Assembly: GCA_965242845.1 (NCBI GenBank)
Contig: CBDETC010000001.1
Location: 186,001-250,000, forward strand
DNA from: RHLJ01 sp965242845
GTDB lineage: Bacteria > Bacteroidota > Rhodothermia > Balneolales > Balneolaceae
Direction: 5' to 3'
Length of the DNA stretch: 64,000 nucleotides
Position numbers and translations under genes: made by a program. Shown one piece after another: positions 1-9,840 of the stretch (position 1 is its first letter; each line of letters begins with the position of its first letter). The notes under the pieces are model-generated. The model was not told the origin of the DNA. It searched no databases and saw nothing but the letters and a program-made list of their open reading frames with translations.

Positions 1-2448
1 GGAGATAAAATTGCTTTTATAACTAACAGCAGGGGCTATTTTGATGTCATAGTGATCGACGCACTAAATGGGCGTAAGCTAAAAACGGTAGTTCGAGGTG
101 AGGACAATCCTGATTTTGAAGAACTAAATATTCTAAACCCTAATCTTACCTGGTCTCCAGATGGTCAATTCATTGCTTTATCAACCAAGAGAAAAGGTAA
201 CGACGATATCGCTCTTGTAAATTATCGCACTAAAAAGGTTGAGAAACTGGAATTTGAAACTATTGATGCAATCGAGTCAGTGGCATGGTCACCTGATGGT
301 AGGAAAATTGCTTTTGATGGTAACATAGGGCCTTACCAGGATATTTTTGTTTATGATTTCGATACAGAACAGCTGACAAACTTAACTGAGGATTTCTTTT
401 CTGACTTCCAGCCGGCCTGGTCAAGTGATTCAAAATCTATCTTCTTTGTTTCAGATAGGGGAGAAAGAATCGAGACAAATACCTATAAAACAGACTACAG
501 GTTACTAGCTGATATGGATTTCTATCAAACTGATATTTATCAGATTGATATTGAATCTAAAGAAGTTGAACGAATTACTGCTTCTCCTGAGTGGAGCGAG
601 AAGCAACCTGCGGTAACCAGAACAGGAAGGTTGACATTTAACTCTGATCAAAATGGTATCCAGAATATTTATGAATATGATTTTGAGGAAGAAAAGGTAT
701 ATGCCCTAACTGATCTTCAGGCTGGAGTTTCTCAATTCAGTATTAGTGGAGATGGCTCAAGAATTGCGATTGGTGCAATTAATGAAGGTTATTTGGATGT
801 CTTTCTACTGAAATCACCTTTTTCGAGAAGAAAATCAGAACCTTTGGTTAAAAACTATTGGGCACAACGCCGATCTGTAGAACCTATGCAGCAGAGAGTT
901 CCTGCTACATTATACGCTATTGAGATGTTTGACAATGGGATAATGGATGCTGTTGAAAGAACCCAAATGGAAAAGGATGAAGCAGAAGCTCAGATGACGG
1001 ACGAAGAAAAAGCCAGCACTTTTGAAGAAAGTGGGGAAATAGACTTCAGGAATTATGTGTTCTCTGAGGAAGTAATCCTTGATTCTACACTTACCCTAAT
1101 TGACGAATTCATCTTCGATCTGGAAGATAATGTAACTGATGATGGTAGATATATCCCCCAGGACTATAGGCTGAGTTTTAGTACTGATGTAGCTTACAGT
1201 CCTTCTATCGGATTATCCACGTATGGAGCATACGCGCCAATTCAATTCCTGATTAGTGATCTGTTGGGAGATCACCAATTGTCATTAGGGTCGAATTTTC
1301 AGACTGATTTAAGGAATAGTAATTATTCCATCCAATATGGATATCTGAAGAATAGAACTAATGTGTTCTTATCCTATTTCCATTCTGCGAGGCAATACCA
1401 AACCTTTGGTGGAGAATTGCTTAGGTTTAGAACCTATGGTGGAGGATTAAGCCTTCAGTACCCGATTGATAAGTTCCGAAGGTTTGATGCAAGTTTGACG
1501 TGGATAGGGCTGAGCAGAGATTATAGTGTAGTTACTGATCCATTTGCTACGCTGTTTCTCAATACTAATCAATCTAATACTTCAGAGAATCTTAAGAGTT
1601 CACTTCTCTATCCTCAGTTGACATACACCAAAGATGCCACGCTGCAAGGATTTATTACCCCAAGAGGTGGAACTCGTTACTCTATTGGAATATCAGGAAG
1701 TCCAGGTTTGGGCTTAGATTCACCGGCATTTGCATCTGTACTGGGTGACTTCAGACACTATTTAAATCTTGGACCTAACTATTCATTAGCGATAAGAGGT
1801 TCTGGAGGAGCTTCATTTGGCCGTGACTCGCAAACCTACTTCTTAGGAGGAATGCTAGGTTGGATTAATCAAAGATGGTCAGACAATGGTATACCTTTAG
1901 AGCGTCTGGCGGATACCTTCTTTACGTTACCAGCTGTGCCTCTTAGAGGGCATGAGTACAATACCATTTATGGAAACAAGTTTTCTTTAATTAATACAGA
2001 ATTCAGATTTCCTCTGTTTGCCGCTCTGGTACCAGGTGCAATTCCGTTATTCCCATTATACAATATTACTGGCGCATTCTTTATTGATGTAGGTACGGCA
2101 TGGGGGCAGGATATCAGTTTAGCTCTGCAGAATGGAGCTGGCCAGGTCGTTGATTTTAATGTCAATGACGCGGGTTTAGACTTTAGAATAAGTGAAGAAA
2201 GAATCATTTACTATGATGCGGATACTGATAATTTCACCTTAACAGAACCAGTTAATGGACAGCCTTTAATAGGTAATAATGGAGATCCGCTTACCGCTAT
2301 TGATGGTGATATATTGGTTGGTTCCGGGTTTGGATTAAGAACTATCGTATTTGGATTACCTTTTAGATACGATGTCGGCTGGTCTTACGGAAGAGGTGGT
2401 TTTGAAGGTCGCCCAATCCATTACTTCTCGATTGGTATAGACTTCTAG
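1..2448 (+). CDS. TolB-like propeller / outer membrane beta-barrel protein (5' truncated)
   Basis: The frame is open from base 1, so the true start lies upstream; 815 residues are visible. The first ~265 residues hold PD40/TolB-type propeller blades with repeated WSPDG or WSSD motifs (LTWSPDGQFIAL, VAWSPDGRKIAF, PAWSSDSKSIFF). A linker rich in Glu and Asp follows, and from about residue 370 to the end there are alternating hydrophobic strands typical of the Omp85/bacterial surface antigen barrel, ending in aromatic Phe (HYFSIGIDF), a usual signal for outer membrane insertion. The fusion suggests an outer membrane protein with a periplasmic propeller. Its substrate is unknown. A role in assembly or export is inference. 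It converges with the plug-domain gene and the two stop regions overlap by 4 bases. Confidence 0.8.
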   Translation, partial: GDKIAFITNSRGYFDVIVIDALNGRKLKTVVRGEDNPDFEELNILNPNLTWSPDGQFIALSTKRKGNDDIALVNYRTKKVEKLEFETIDAIESVAWSPDGRKIAFDGNIGPYQDIFVYDFDTEQLTNLTEDFFSDFQPAWSSDSKSIFFVSDRGERIETNTYKTDYRLLADMDFYQTDIYQIDIESKEVERITASPEWSEKQPAVTRTGRLTFNSDQNGIQNIYEYDFEEEKVYALTDLQAGVSQFSISGDGSRIAIGAINEGYLDVFLLKSPFSRRKSEPLVKNYWAQRRSVEPMQQRVPATLYAIEMFDNGIMDAVERTQMEKDEAEAQMTDEEKASTFEESGEIDFRNYVFSEEVILDSTLTLIDEFIFDLEDNVTDDGRYIPQDYRLSFSTDVAYSPSIGLSTYGAYAPIQFLISDLLGDHQLSLGSNFQTDLRNSNYSIQYGYLKNRTNVFLSYFHSARQYQTFGGELLRFRTYGGGLSLQYPIDKFRRFDASLTWIGLSRDYSVVTDPFATLFLNTNQSNTSENLKSSLLYPQLTYTKDATLQGFITPRGGTRYSIGISGSPGLGLDSPAFASVLGDFRHYLNLGPNYSLAIRGSGGASFGRDSQTYFLGGMLGWINQRWSDNGIPLERLADTFFTLPAVPLRGHEYNTIYGNKFSLINTEFRFPLFAALVPGAIPLFPLYNITGAFFIDVGTAWGQDISLALQNGAGQVVDFNVNDAGLDFRISEERIIYYDADTDNFTLTEPVNGQPLIGNNGDPLTAIDGDILVGSGFGLRTIVFGLPFRYDVGWSYGRGGFEGRPIHYFSIGIDF

Positions 2449-3767
2449 TATCTCGCGTTGAAGAGTTTGACGTGAAGCAAACGATCATACTGTAATTCGG
2501 GATCACGGTAGTATATAAAGCTTATGTACTCCTGGTCCCGTTTTGATATAGAGTCACTTAAACGTACAGGCTCGATTTCTCCTTCCTTAACAGTTACATA
2601 CTTGTAGGCGTATTCACCCTCTTTGATAAGAGAATTAGTTTCCCAGATACCTAATTCCTGATTATAATTAAGCTTATCCCTTTCAGAAATACTCCATTGG
2701 TTAAAATCTCCAATCAGGTAAAAATCTTCGAAACTAGTATTTCCTGCTGTATTCAAACGAAAGTTTACATCTGCATAGGTTGAAAAAAGATCTCTGTTCG
2801 GAAAGCCAAATTCCGAGTCAAAAGAAGCAGAGGGTTCTGCAAGAAAATTCAAAAAATCGTCTCTCAAAATAACTTCAGTAGGTATTGAAGTCGGGTCAAT
2901 GCTAAAAATATCAGGATTCTGTAGGCTTAAATTAGAGAGGTCGAGCCTGGTAAAATCAAAATTCGCAGAAAAAGAATTTCGTCTTGATAAATGAAATTCT
3001 GTTACTCCCTCTTCGACAAAACTGCTTTGATCAGCTTCTTTGGCCTGACCCCAGAATCGATTTTGAGCAAAGGAATAGGATAAATTAAACTGGGGGAATT
3101 CTATGAAATCGGGATAGCTATACTCGCCAAAAAGTTGATCTAGTGCTCCTCCATCATTTCCTTGATTAAACAGGGTCTCCACATAGTGTGTTTGTTCACC
3201 TTCCTGTTCAGAAACAAAAAAGGGTAGGCTAAACAATTCGGTTTTAGAATTAAAGTCGAGCACATGTAGCATGTAGTTTCCACTCACATTGAACTTCAAC
3301 TCTCGGGTTGGAAACTCGAACTTATAATGGAAATAATTAGGCTTGTTTGCACGGTTTGGTTCACCGCCGAGTAGGAAAAGTTCGTTTACTCCATCAAAGA
3401 TCCAGGGTTCTGGCAACCCACTTTCAGACCAATCAGAATCCCTGTGAGTGATTCTGATAAGAAATTGGCCGGATAAAGAAGTGAGCTCATCAAATTCAAG
3501 TACAAGTCGGTTGTTACTATTTAGTTCAATAACTGGAGGGTTAGCCTGATTTCCTTTTCTATAGAACTGTAAACTTTTAAATGAAGGAGGAGCTTGTAAC
3601 TGATAGGGGACTAATAACAAACTTGAAGTAGAGCTCCGGACTGGAGGTTGAGTAGTAACCAGTTGGTTTTCAGTATTAGAGCAGCTTATAAGCAGAAATA
3701 GGGCAAGTAAAAGGCTAAAGCATCTAGAGAATGATAGTACCTGAATAGACAAAACGTGCCGGCCCAA
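2445..3767 (-). CDS. Type IX secretion plug-domain (DUF5103) lipoprotein
   Basis: This 440-residue exported protein has a hydrophobic N-terminus ending in a lipobox (LLISC), so it is probably a lipoprotein. Residues ~65-185 match the N-terminal plug-protein domain formerly called DUF5103 (LQFYRKGNQANPPVIELN, then DSDW and a YHYKFEFP stretch). The C-terminal part has the typical YLIGDFNQW and YAYKYVTV strands of a carbohydrate-binding-like beta sandwich. The family is annotated as a type IX secretion system plug component in Bacteroidota; that role comes from the family. The start at 3767 is TTG, lies 44 bases inside the upstream dapF gene, and could instead be the in-frame TTG at 3752. It is the last gene of the ccmB-holB-dapF chain. 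Confidence 0.8.
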   Translation of the reverse strand: MGRHVLSIQVLSFSRCFSLLLALFLLISCSNTENQLVTTQPPVRSSTSSLLLVPYQLQAPPSFKSLQFYRKGNQANPPVIELNSNNRLVLEFDELTSLSGQFLIRITHRDSDWSESGLPEPWIFDGVNELFLLGGEPNRANKPNYFHYKFEFPTRELKFNVSGNYMLHVLDFNSKTELFSLPFFVSEQEGEQTHYVETLFNQGNDGGALDQLFGEYSYPDFIEFPQFNLSYSFAQNRFWGQAKEADQSSFVEEGVTEFHLSRRNSFSANFDFTRLDLSNLSLQNPDIFSIDPTSIPTEVILRDDFLNFLAEPSASFDSEFGFPNRDLFSTYADVNFRLNTAGNTSFEDFYLIGDFNQWSISERDKLNYNQELGIWETNSLIKEGEYAYKYVTVKEGEIEPVRLSDSISKRDQEYISFIYYRDPELQYDRLLHVKLFNARY

Positions 3768-4551
3768 TTAGTTTTATTTGTGTGTAGGTATTAGTTGATT
3801 CATCGAAGCTGAATTGAACAGACAACGTTCCTCCTTTAACGATTACTTCAAACGTAAATTCTCCATTGTCCCCAGACTCTACGAAATGTGTCCCAATTGC
3901 TGATGCAATTGCACCTGTTCCGCAAGCCAAAGTTAAATCTTCAACTCCTCGCTCATAGGTTTGTAGGTAAAGGGAGGCGTCTTCATTTGAACAGACAAAA
4001 TTTACATTGGTACCAGGAGGATTTAGAATAGGATGATTTCTAATAAAGCTTCCTTCTTCTACCAACTCTTCCTCGATCTCAAGCTGTTCTATCTCCTCGA
4101 AGCTCACAATATGCTCGGTACCTGTATATACCTGGAGATAATTCTTTTTGTTGATTTTGAGCTTTTTAGGGGCTATTACGTCAGGAAAACTGACACTTAC
4201 CTGCTCCATGTTGGAATCTACGGTTGCTTCATAGACAGCATCATGGACATTGAACCGTTGGTCTTTATTAAACCCCTGATTTGCTGCGAAAAGAGCCAGA
4301 CATCGACTTCCGTTACCGCACATTCCCGCATCACTACCATCAGCATTTCTGTACAACATGGTGTAATCTACATTTGGGAGGGAAGGATTTTCCAGTGACA
4401 GTAGGCCATCGGCACCCACTCCAAATTTTCTGTCACAAAGCTGGGGAGTAATTGAAATAATTTCTTCGAGTGAAAGGCCCAGTTCTCTGTTATCTATTAC
4501 AACAAAATCATTTCCAGCACCTTCCATTTTATAAAAATTCAGTTCCATCAT
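3724..4551 (-). CDS. dapF: Diaminopimelate epimerase
   Basis: DapF interconverts LL- and meso-diaminopimelate, for lysine and peptidoglycan synthesis in the cytoplasm. The 275-residue length is normal. The N-terminus has the signature KMEGAGNDFVVID, and both catalytic cysteines are present, C78 in GMCGNGSRC and C210 in LACGTGA. Residues N14, N69 and E200 sit at the expected substrate-contact places. Its ATG overlaps the TGA of holB by four bases (ATGA), which points to translational coupling. Met1 and Met2 are adjacent, and either could be the start. Its 3' end overlaps the plug-domain gene. Confidence 0.96.
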   Translation of the reverse strand: MMELNFYKMEGAGNDFVVIDNRELGLSLEEIISITPQLCDRKFGVGADGLLSLENPSLPNVDYTMLYRNADGSDAGMCGNGSRCLALFAANQGFNKDQRFNVHDAVYEATVDSNMEQVSVSFPDVIAPKKLKINKKNYLQVYTGTEHIVSFEEIEQLEIEEELVEEGSFIRNHPILNPPGTNVNFVCSNEDASLYLQTYERGVEDLTLACGTGAIASAIGTHFVESGDNGEFTFEVIVKGGTLSVQFSFDESTNTYTQIKLIGPARFVYSGTIIL

Positions 4552-5732
4552 TCTACAAAAGCAGGTAAATGTTTCCAGGGTTCATCATCTGTAATAAAAG
4601 GCTGATTTCCTCGCATTAAACTCGAAAAACGTAGTGCAAGAACAGTGAATATTAATTTTGGCGACACATTTTGCTGAAGCATAGGGCGAATGTTATCGAC
4701 TTCTTCAATCATATCATTGAGTTGAGCTTTTTCTAACGCTCCTACGAACTTTTTAATGGACTCTAGCTGATCGATATTAGCGATTAGTGCCTCATTGCTG
4801 GTTTCTCTGAAGATCATTAAATCGCGGATGTACATCTCCATTAGATTGAGTAGAGCAAGCATCCCTTCAATATTCAAAGAACTCTGCCAATCCTGAGCCA
4901 TTTGTGAAATACCAGTGGCGTCCTGACTAAATGAAAGTCTGAGGAAATTCACCATATTTTCCCTGTCTTCCTTTAGACGTTCCGTATCAAAAAAACGCGT
5001 TTGTGAATAATTACCTCCGGAAATTCTCGCCAGATAGGAGGCGTCTTTTTCAGTCATTCCATCTAAATCTATCAACCCTTGCTTAATCTCGTCCTCTTGA
5101 AGATTTGATAATGGAATATGTTGGCATCTTGAGGTAATTGTAGGTAAAAGCTGTTCATAATGTTCAGTAGTAAGAATGAACATTAGCCGATCTGAAGGTT
5201 CCTCCAAAAGTTTTAAAAAAGCATTGGCCGTTTCCTTCCTCATTGTCTCAACCTGTGTAAGGATAATAACTACTCTGTTTCCCTCATTAGGTCTTAGGCG
5301 AGCTACTTTCCGTATTTCTTCCCGAAAATAATCGATTGGATAGAAGGCTTGAAGGTTTTTGGAAGAATGATCAGAAGTAAGGGAAGGACGTTGAGCAAAC
5401 CCAATAACCTCATAAGGATCATTTGCAAGGAACTCTAATCTGGGTCTTAATTCTTCAATTTTTGCTGATGTAGGCTTTGGGATAAATACATGAACATCAG
5501 GGTGGGTGAACCATGATGACTTTTGGCTGTTCTTGTAATCTCCTAAGTCACTTAGATGGTCTATTCCATTTATAGCTTCTGCTAAAGCTAGAGAAAAGGC
5601 AGTTTTTCCTACGCCGGTGGGTCCTGAGAATAAATAAGCATGTCCAATTCTATTTGAAGACAGAATTCTTTCTACTTGTTGTTTGGCGCGCCGTTGTCCA
5701 ATTAATCTTTTATTTCCAAAGCTGATATTCAT
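4548..5732 (-). CDS. holB: DNA polymerase III delta-prime-like clamp-loader ATPase
   Basis: This is a 394-residue AAA+ clamp-loader subunit. The Walker A motif GPTGVGKT is at residues 37-44, the Walker B-like strand VVIILTQVETM near 154, and the SRC sensor motif at 201-203 (TITSRCQHI). The segment where many delta-prime/gamma proteins carry a four-cysteine zinc module has no cysteines. The C-terminal third is helical and weakly conserved, as is usual for the collar domain. Family knowledge says it loads the sliding clamp onto primed DNA. It starts one base inside the ccmB stop (TAATG) and ends in a four-base overlap with dapF. Confidence 0.88.
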   Translation of the reverse strand: MNISFGNKRLIGQRRAKQQVERILSSNRIGHAYLFSGPTGVGKTAFSLALAEAINGIDHLSDLGDYKNSQKSSWFTHPDVHVFIPKPTSAKIEELRPRLEFLANDPYEVIGFAQRPSLTSDHSSKNLQAFYPIDYFREEIRKVARLRPNEGNRVVIILTQVETMRKETANAFLKLLEEPSDRLMFILTTEHYEQLLPTITSRCQHIPLSNLQEDEIKQGLIDLDGMTEKDASYLARISGGNYSQTRFFDTERLKEDRENMVNFLRLSFSQDATGISQMAQDWQSSLNIEGMLALLNLMEMYIRDLMIFRETSNEALIANIDQLESIKKFVGALEKAQLNDMIEEVDNIRPMLQQNVSPKLIFTVLALRFSSLMRGNQPFITDDEPWKHLPAFVE

Positions 5733-6406
5733 TAATCTTCCCAGATATAGTCAAAGAGCAATGTTCCTGTTGTGATTGTAACTCCAACAAATCCTACTAA
5801 AGCTAATAGATCACCTTGTATTGCTGTTGTACTTCCGTCTATAAAAGCAGCTTTTGTTACTCTAGTGAGTAGCAGGATAAGAGGAACAAAAAGTGGAATC
5901 GTAAGTACGGAGAAGACAGCTCCTTTTCGATCAGCCTGAGATACAATAGCAGCCGTAAGGGTTGAAACTGAAGAAAGACCGAGTGTTCCAAATACTAAAA
6001 CAGCAATAAATGCCTCTACAGATACGACCCTTAAATCCACAAAGAAAATATAGAGGAGAAAAGTGATCGAATTGATAAGGAGGGTAAAGAAGGTGTTAAA
6101 GAATAGTTTTCCTAAGAATACACTTGTGCCACGGGCATACACCTGTAGTAAAGGGTATGTATTCTTATCAGTTTCAGAAATAAAACTCCTTCCCAATACC
6201 GACAGAGCTGCAAAAAGAACAACAATCCAAACTAAACCGCTTTTAGGAGTTGGGTCCAATTGCTGAGCTCTAAGTGTAAAAAGAATGAGTAGCATGGAAG
6301 CAACCAAAAAAGCTAATACCATATTGATTGCAAACCGCGTTCTGAATTCGATTTGAAGATCTTTTCTGAAAATGGAAAAAGAGGTCTTGAGCCAAAGCAT
6401 GATCAA
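5732..6406 (-). CDS. ccmB: Heme exporter membrane protein CcmB
   Basis: This 224-residue protein has six predicted membrane segments and matches CcmB, the permease of the CcmAB heme/cytochrome c maturation transporter. The N-terminal IFRKDLQIEFRTR and the internal motif SFISETDKNTYPLLQVYARG (which stops at the 20-residue limit here) are typical of the family. No ccmA or ccmC is adjacent in this window; the next genes are holB and dapF, with one-base and four-base overlaps. In this group ccm genes are often scattered, so this need not mean loss. It is the first gene of the minus-strand chain, and the divergent gap to the EIIA gene should hold its promoter. Confidence 0.88.
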   Translation of the reverse strand: MIMLWLKTSFSIFRKDLQIEFRTRFAINMVLAFLVASMLLILFTLRAQQLDPTPKSGLVWIVVLFAALSVLGRSFISETDKNTYPLLQVYARGTSVFLGKLFFNTFFTLLINSITFLLYIFFVDLRVVSVEAFIAVLVFGTLGLSSVSTLTAAIVSQADRKGAVFSVLTIPLFVPLILLLTRVTKAAFIDGSTTAIQGDLLALVGFVGVTITTGTLLFDYIWED

Positions 6407-6548
6407 ATATACATATTCTGTAAGCTAATTTAGGAGAGATATATAATGAGAATGATCGGAAAAAGCCGTTGTTTGAATAAGTATTCACTCCCTATATTCT
6501 CAAACCCGTTTATTATTACGCTAATTTTTAAACACCACCCATAACTTA

Positions 6549-7019
6549 ATGAATTTATTCTCTTTACTTGATGCTGATACTGTAGTTCCAAACTTAAAGG
6601 TGGAGAACAAAGAGCAAGTAATTAATTCCCTCATCGACTTACTTACATCAAAGATTGATAGTGAAGCTTTAGAAGAGGTGAGGGAAGGGGTTTTTGAACG
6701 AGAACATGTGATGAGTACCGGGGTGGGAAAAGGGCTTGCAATACCTCATTGCAAAACTAAAGCTATTGATGACAACTACGCTGCTTTTGCCAAATTGAGT
6801 ACTCCTCTCGATTACGATTCTATTGATGGTGAGCCAGTTGAGCTTATCTTTTTACTTGTGGGACCTGATTCTAAGCACAGTCATCACATTAAGTTATTAA
6901 GTAGAATTTCAAGATTGATGAACAGTGCCTCCTTCAGAGAAAAGATTCTCACTTCAGAAACAAAAGAAGTGATTTTGGATGCTTTTAGAGAGGAAGAAGA
7001 AAAGTACTTTGTTCACTAA
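6549..7019 (+). CDS. ptsN: PTS EIIA (fructose/nitrogen-type, PtsN-like)
   Basis: This 156-residue protein is a stand-alone EIIA of the mannitol/fructose class. The phosphorylatable histidine is H67 in GLAIPHCKT, preceded by the family-typical REHVMSTGVGKG. No EIIB or EIIC domain or gene is nearby, which favours a regulatory nitrogen-PTS role over sugar uptake; this is inference. It lies next to an NtrC-type sigma-54 regulator (one gene between them), a context that fits EIIA(Ntr). The gap to the following dacB gene is only 3 bases. Confidence 0.85.
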   Translation: MNLFSLLDADTVVPNLKVENKEQVINSLIDLLTSKIDSEALEEVREGVFEREHVMSTGVGKGLAIPHCKTKAIDDNYAAFAKLSTPLDYDSIDGEPVELIFLLVGPDSKHSHHIKLLSRISRLMNSASFREKILTSETKEVILDAFREEEEKYFVH

Positions 7020-7022
7020 TCC

Positions 7023-8453
7023 ATGATTAATTTGATTCGCAACACCTTTCTTGCTTTTCTCCTGTTCGTTGCGAATGTATCCCTTGCACAGGATATAAGT
7101 TCAATTCTTGAATCAGCTCCAAACCAGGAAGCTTTTTGGTCAATAAGTATAAGAGATACAGATGGTCAGGTACTGGAAGAATTCAATTCCGATAAACTCA
7201 TTGTCCCGGCTTCTAATCAAAAGCTATTTACAACAGCAGCGATTCTTGATGGACTAGGAAGTGATTATCGGTTTACTACAGACATTTATGGTGAAGGAAT
7301 TTTGGAAGACTCCGTTTGGATTGGGAATTTAATTTTCAAAGGAGTAGGGGATCCAAGTATAAGCGGGTTTATGTATGACGGTAACCGCTATCACGTTTTT
7401 TCTAAATTTTTAAGGCAATTAAGGGAGCTTGGAATTAGGGAGATAAAAGGCTCATTAGTAGCTGATATAAGTTATTTCGATGATCAAATTTACCCGAAGG
7501 GGTGGGATTGGGATGATTTGAGTTTTTACTATGGCGTGGAAATCTCACCTCTATCTTTTAATAATAATGCAGTTGATCTGGTCGTAGTTGCCGATGGCGA
7601 AGTAGGTGATCGCCCTTCAATTAGCTGGTTTCCTAAAAACTCAACGGTTCCAAATTTTGTCAATTATCAAACAATCACAGAAGAGGGGACTGAGTACGAT
7701 GAATACTACCGAAGAGATTTAGGTAATAATAGGATCGTACTTGGTAGTAAGTTGCCTAAAGGGTACATAGAAGAGGAATCTCTTTCTATTGACGGAGCTC
7801 CAATGTTTTTCCTCCAATCATTTGGTCAGTTCTTAAGTGATTCAGGTATAGAAGTACGGTCCTATTTAGTTCAAAATCCTACTCTTGGACTAGATAGAAT
7901 GGATGTGATCGCCTCTCATGATTCAAAAGGACTAGACGAGCTCATAGAATGGGCAAATAAAGAAAGTGATAATTTTTACACGGAAATGCTGCTTAAAACC
8001 CTTGATGCTGAAAAATCCGGTAATCCCGGAAGTACTGAGTATGGAATCAAAGAGGTAAGAAATTTCCTTGGGCGTATGGAGATTGATACAACGTATGTGA
8101 TCATGAAGGATGGGTCTGGAATGGCTTCCGGAAACTTTACTAAAACCTCTATACTATCTGAGTTTTTAGTAAAAATGAAAAACCATCCTGAATTCCAGGC
8201 TTTTTTAAATAGCATGTCTATTGCTGGGGTAGATGGAACGATAGGTCATAGAATGAGAGGAACCTCGCTTCAGAATAATTTCAAAGGAAAATCAGGGTAT
8301 GTTGGTGGGGTAAGAACCTTGAGTGGATATGTTACTACTTCTTCGGGGAGGGAATTAATAGTAAGTATGGCTGCAAATAATTTTATTGGTAAGGTAAGGC
8401 CCATTGATGCTATTCATGAACAGATTTTAGCCTATCTGTATGAGAAATATTGA
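7023..8453 (+). CDS. dacB: D-alanyl-D-alanine carboxypeptidase/endopeptidase, PBP4 type
   Basis: The protein has 476 residues and a signal peptide (LLFVANVSLAQ). The three penicillin-binding motifs are complete: S64-N-Q-K67 (SxxK), S315-D-N317 (SxN) and K423-S-G425 (KTG-like). The large insertion between the SxxK and SxN motifs is the hallmark of class C/PBP4 peptidases (S13), which trim or cut peptidoglycan cross-links in the periplasm. It follows the EIIA gene by 3 bases and precedes the NtrC-type regulator by 12, so the three are probably co-transcribed. Confidence 0.93.
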   Translation: MINLIRNTFLAFLLFVANVSLAQDISSILESAPNQEAFWSISIRDTDGQVLEEFNSDKLIVPASNQKLFTTAAILDGLGSDYRFTTDIYGEGILEDSVWIGNLIFKGVGDPSISGFMYDGNRYHVFSKFLRQLRELGIREIKGSLVADISYFDDQIYPKGWDWDDLSFYYGVEISPLSFNNNAVDLVVVADGEVGDRPSISWFPKNSTVPNFVNYQTITEEGTEYDEYYRRDLGNNRIVLGSKLPKGYIEEESLSIDGAPMFFLQSFGQFLSDSGIEVRSYLVQNPTLGLDRMDVIASHDSKGLDELIEWANKESDNFYTEMLLKTLDAEKSGNPGSTEYGIKEVRNFLGRMEIDTTYVIMKDGSGMASGNFTKTSILSEFLVKMKNHPEFQAFLNSMSIAGVDGTIGHRMRGTSLQNNFKGKSGYVGGVRTLSGYVTTSSGRELIVSMAANNFIGKVRPIDAIHEQILAYLYEKY

Positions 8454-8465
8454 TTAGCTTTAGGA

Positions 8466-9839
8466 ATGGCTGAATCGATAGTACATATTCTTGTAACCGA
8501 TGACGAAAGAGCTATTCGGAATACCCTGAAAGAAATTCTTGAGTTTGAAGGGTACCAGGTTTCAACCGCTGAAAGTGGTGATACTGCACTTGAGTTGATA
8601 AAAAAGGAACATATTGATCTTATGCTTCTGGATATCAAAATGCAGGGGATGGATGGACTCGAAACATTAAAGGCGGTTAGGGAAAAAGGATACGAATTTC
8701 CGGTAATTATGATATCGGGGCACGGTACTATTGAAATAGCAGTCGAGGCTACTAAACAAGGAGCACATGATTTTCTTGAGAAGCCACCGGATTTGAATCG
8801 ATTATTAATTGCTGTAAGAAATGCCTTATCCATTCGTGATTTGAATAGGGAAGTACAGCAGATCAAGAAGAAATTGCCGAAAATCCCTGAAATCATTGGT
8901 ATAAGTAAGGCAATTACTAAGATCAAGAATATCATTGAGAAAGTAGCTCCTACACAATCAAGGGTATTAATTACTGGTGAAAATGGGACTGGAAAAGAAT
9001 TGGTTGCTCGTTGGATTCATGAAAAAAGCTCTCGAAATAATGGTGCATTCATAGAAGTGAATTGTGCTGCTATACCGTCAGAATTAATCGAAAGCGAATT
9101 GTTTGGACATGAAGAGGGAGCATTTACCGGGGCGCATAAAACCCGGATAGGGAAATTTGAACAGGCAAGTGGTGGTACGCTATTTTTGGATGAAATAGGG
9201 GATATGCCTTTGGACGCTCAGGCCAAAGTATTACGAGCTCTACAGGAAAATAAAATTGTTCGTGTTGGAGGGAATGAAACTATTGGAATAGATACCAGGA
9301 TTGTGGCTGCTACTAACAAGGACCTGGAAGAAGAAATCGAATCTCGAAATTTTCGGGAAGATTTATTTCATAGGATTAATGTTATCCCGATTCATGTGCC
9401 TCCTTTAAGTGGTCGTAAAGAAGATATTCCCTTAATCACCGAAGCTTGTCTTGATAAATTGAAAGAGTCCGATATCTCACTTTCGGGAGTTTACTTCACT
9501 GAAGAGGCTTTATATGAACTCAGTGAATATAATTGGACAGGTAATGTGCGTGAACTTCAGAATGCAGTGGAAAGATTAGCAATATTGACCCCTGAAGAAC
9601 AAATAACATCTTCAACAATTAAAAATATTCTTTCTACAAAACGGACGGGTTCAGAAGAGCTGAAAGACCTTGCGACAACAATGAATGATTTTCAGGAGTT
9701 TAAAGATACTTCAGAGCGAATGTTTCTTATTAGTCAGTTGGAAAAAAATGAGTGGAATATCTCTCAAACTGCTGAAGCGATTGGGATACAGCGAAGCCAT
9801 ATGTACAACAAAATGAAGAAATACAATATCGAGCGATAA
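8466..9839 (+). CDS. NtrC-family sigma-54-dependent response regulator
   Basis: This 457-residue protein has three standard modules. The receiver domain (1-125) has the acidic pair D12-D13, phospho-acceptor D56 in LMLLDIKM, and K107. The AAA+ domain (~143-370) has Walker A GENGTGKE at 171-178, the sigma-54 contact loop GAFTGA at 218-223 and Walker B LFLDEIGD at 239-246. A Fis-type helix-turn-helix ends the protein (NISQTAEAIGIQRSHMYNKM). It therefore activates sigma-54 promoters after phosphorylation. No histidine kinase gene is adjacent, so the partner is unknown. The gene is followed by folD after 1 base. Confidence 0.93.
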   Translation: MAESIVHILVTDDERAIRNTLKEILEFEGYQVSTAESGDTALELIKKEHIDLMLLDIKMQGMDGLETLKAVREKGYEFPVIMISGHGTIEIAVEATKQGAHDFLEKPPDLNRLLIAVRNALSIRDLNREVQQIKKKLPKIPEIIGISKAITKIKNIIEKVAPTQSRVLITGENGTGKELVARWIHEKSSRNNGAFIEVNCAAIPSELIESELFGHEEGAFTGAHKTRIGKFEQASGGTLFLDEIGDMPLDAQAKVLRALQENKIVRVGGNETIGIDTRIVAATNKDLEEEIESRNFREDLFHRINVIPIHVPPLSGRKEDIPLITEACLDKLKESDISLSGVYFTEEALYELSEYNWTGNVRELQNAVERLAILTPEEQITSSTIKNILSTKRTGSEELKDLATTMNDFQEFKDTSERMFLISQLEKNEWNISQTAEAIGIQRSHMYNKMKKYNIER

Positions 9840-9840
9840 T

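Noticed and set aside
4033..4398. Plus-strand 121-codon open frame
   Set aside because: It lies fully antisense to dapF, whose motifs are intact; it has no ribosome site or family resemblance.
8432..8935. Minus-strand 167-codon open frame
   Set aside because: It is antisense to the receiver domain of the NtrC-type regulator and low-complexity in sequence.
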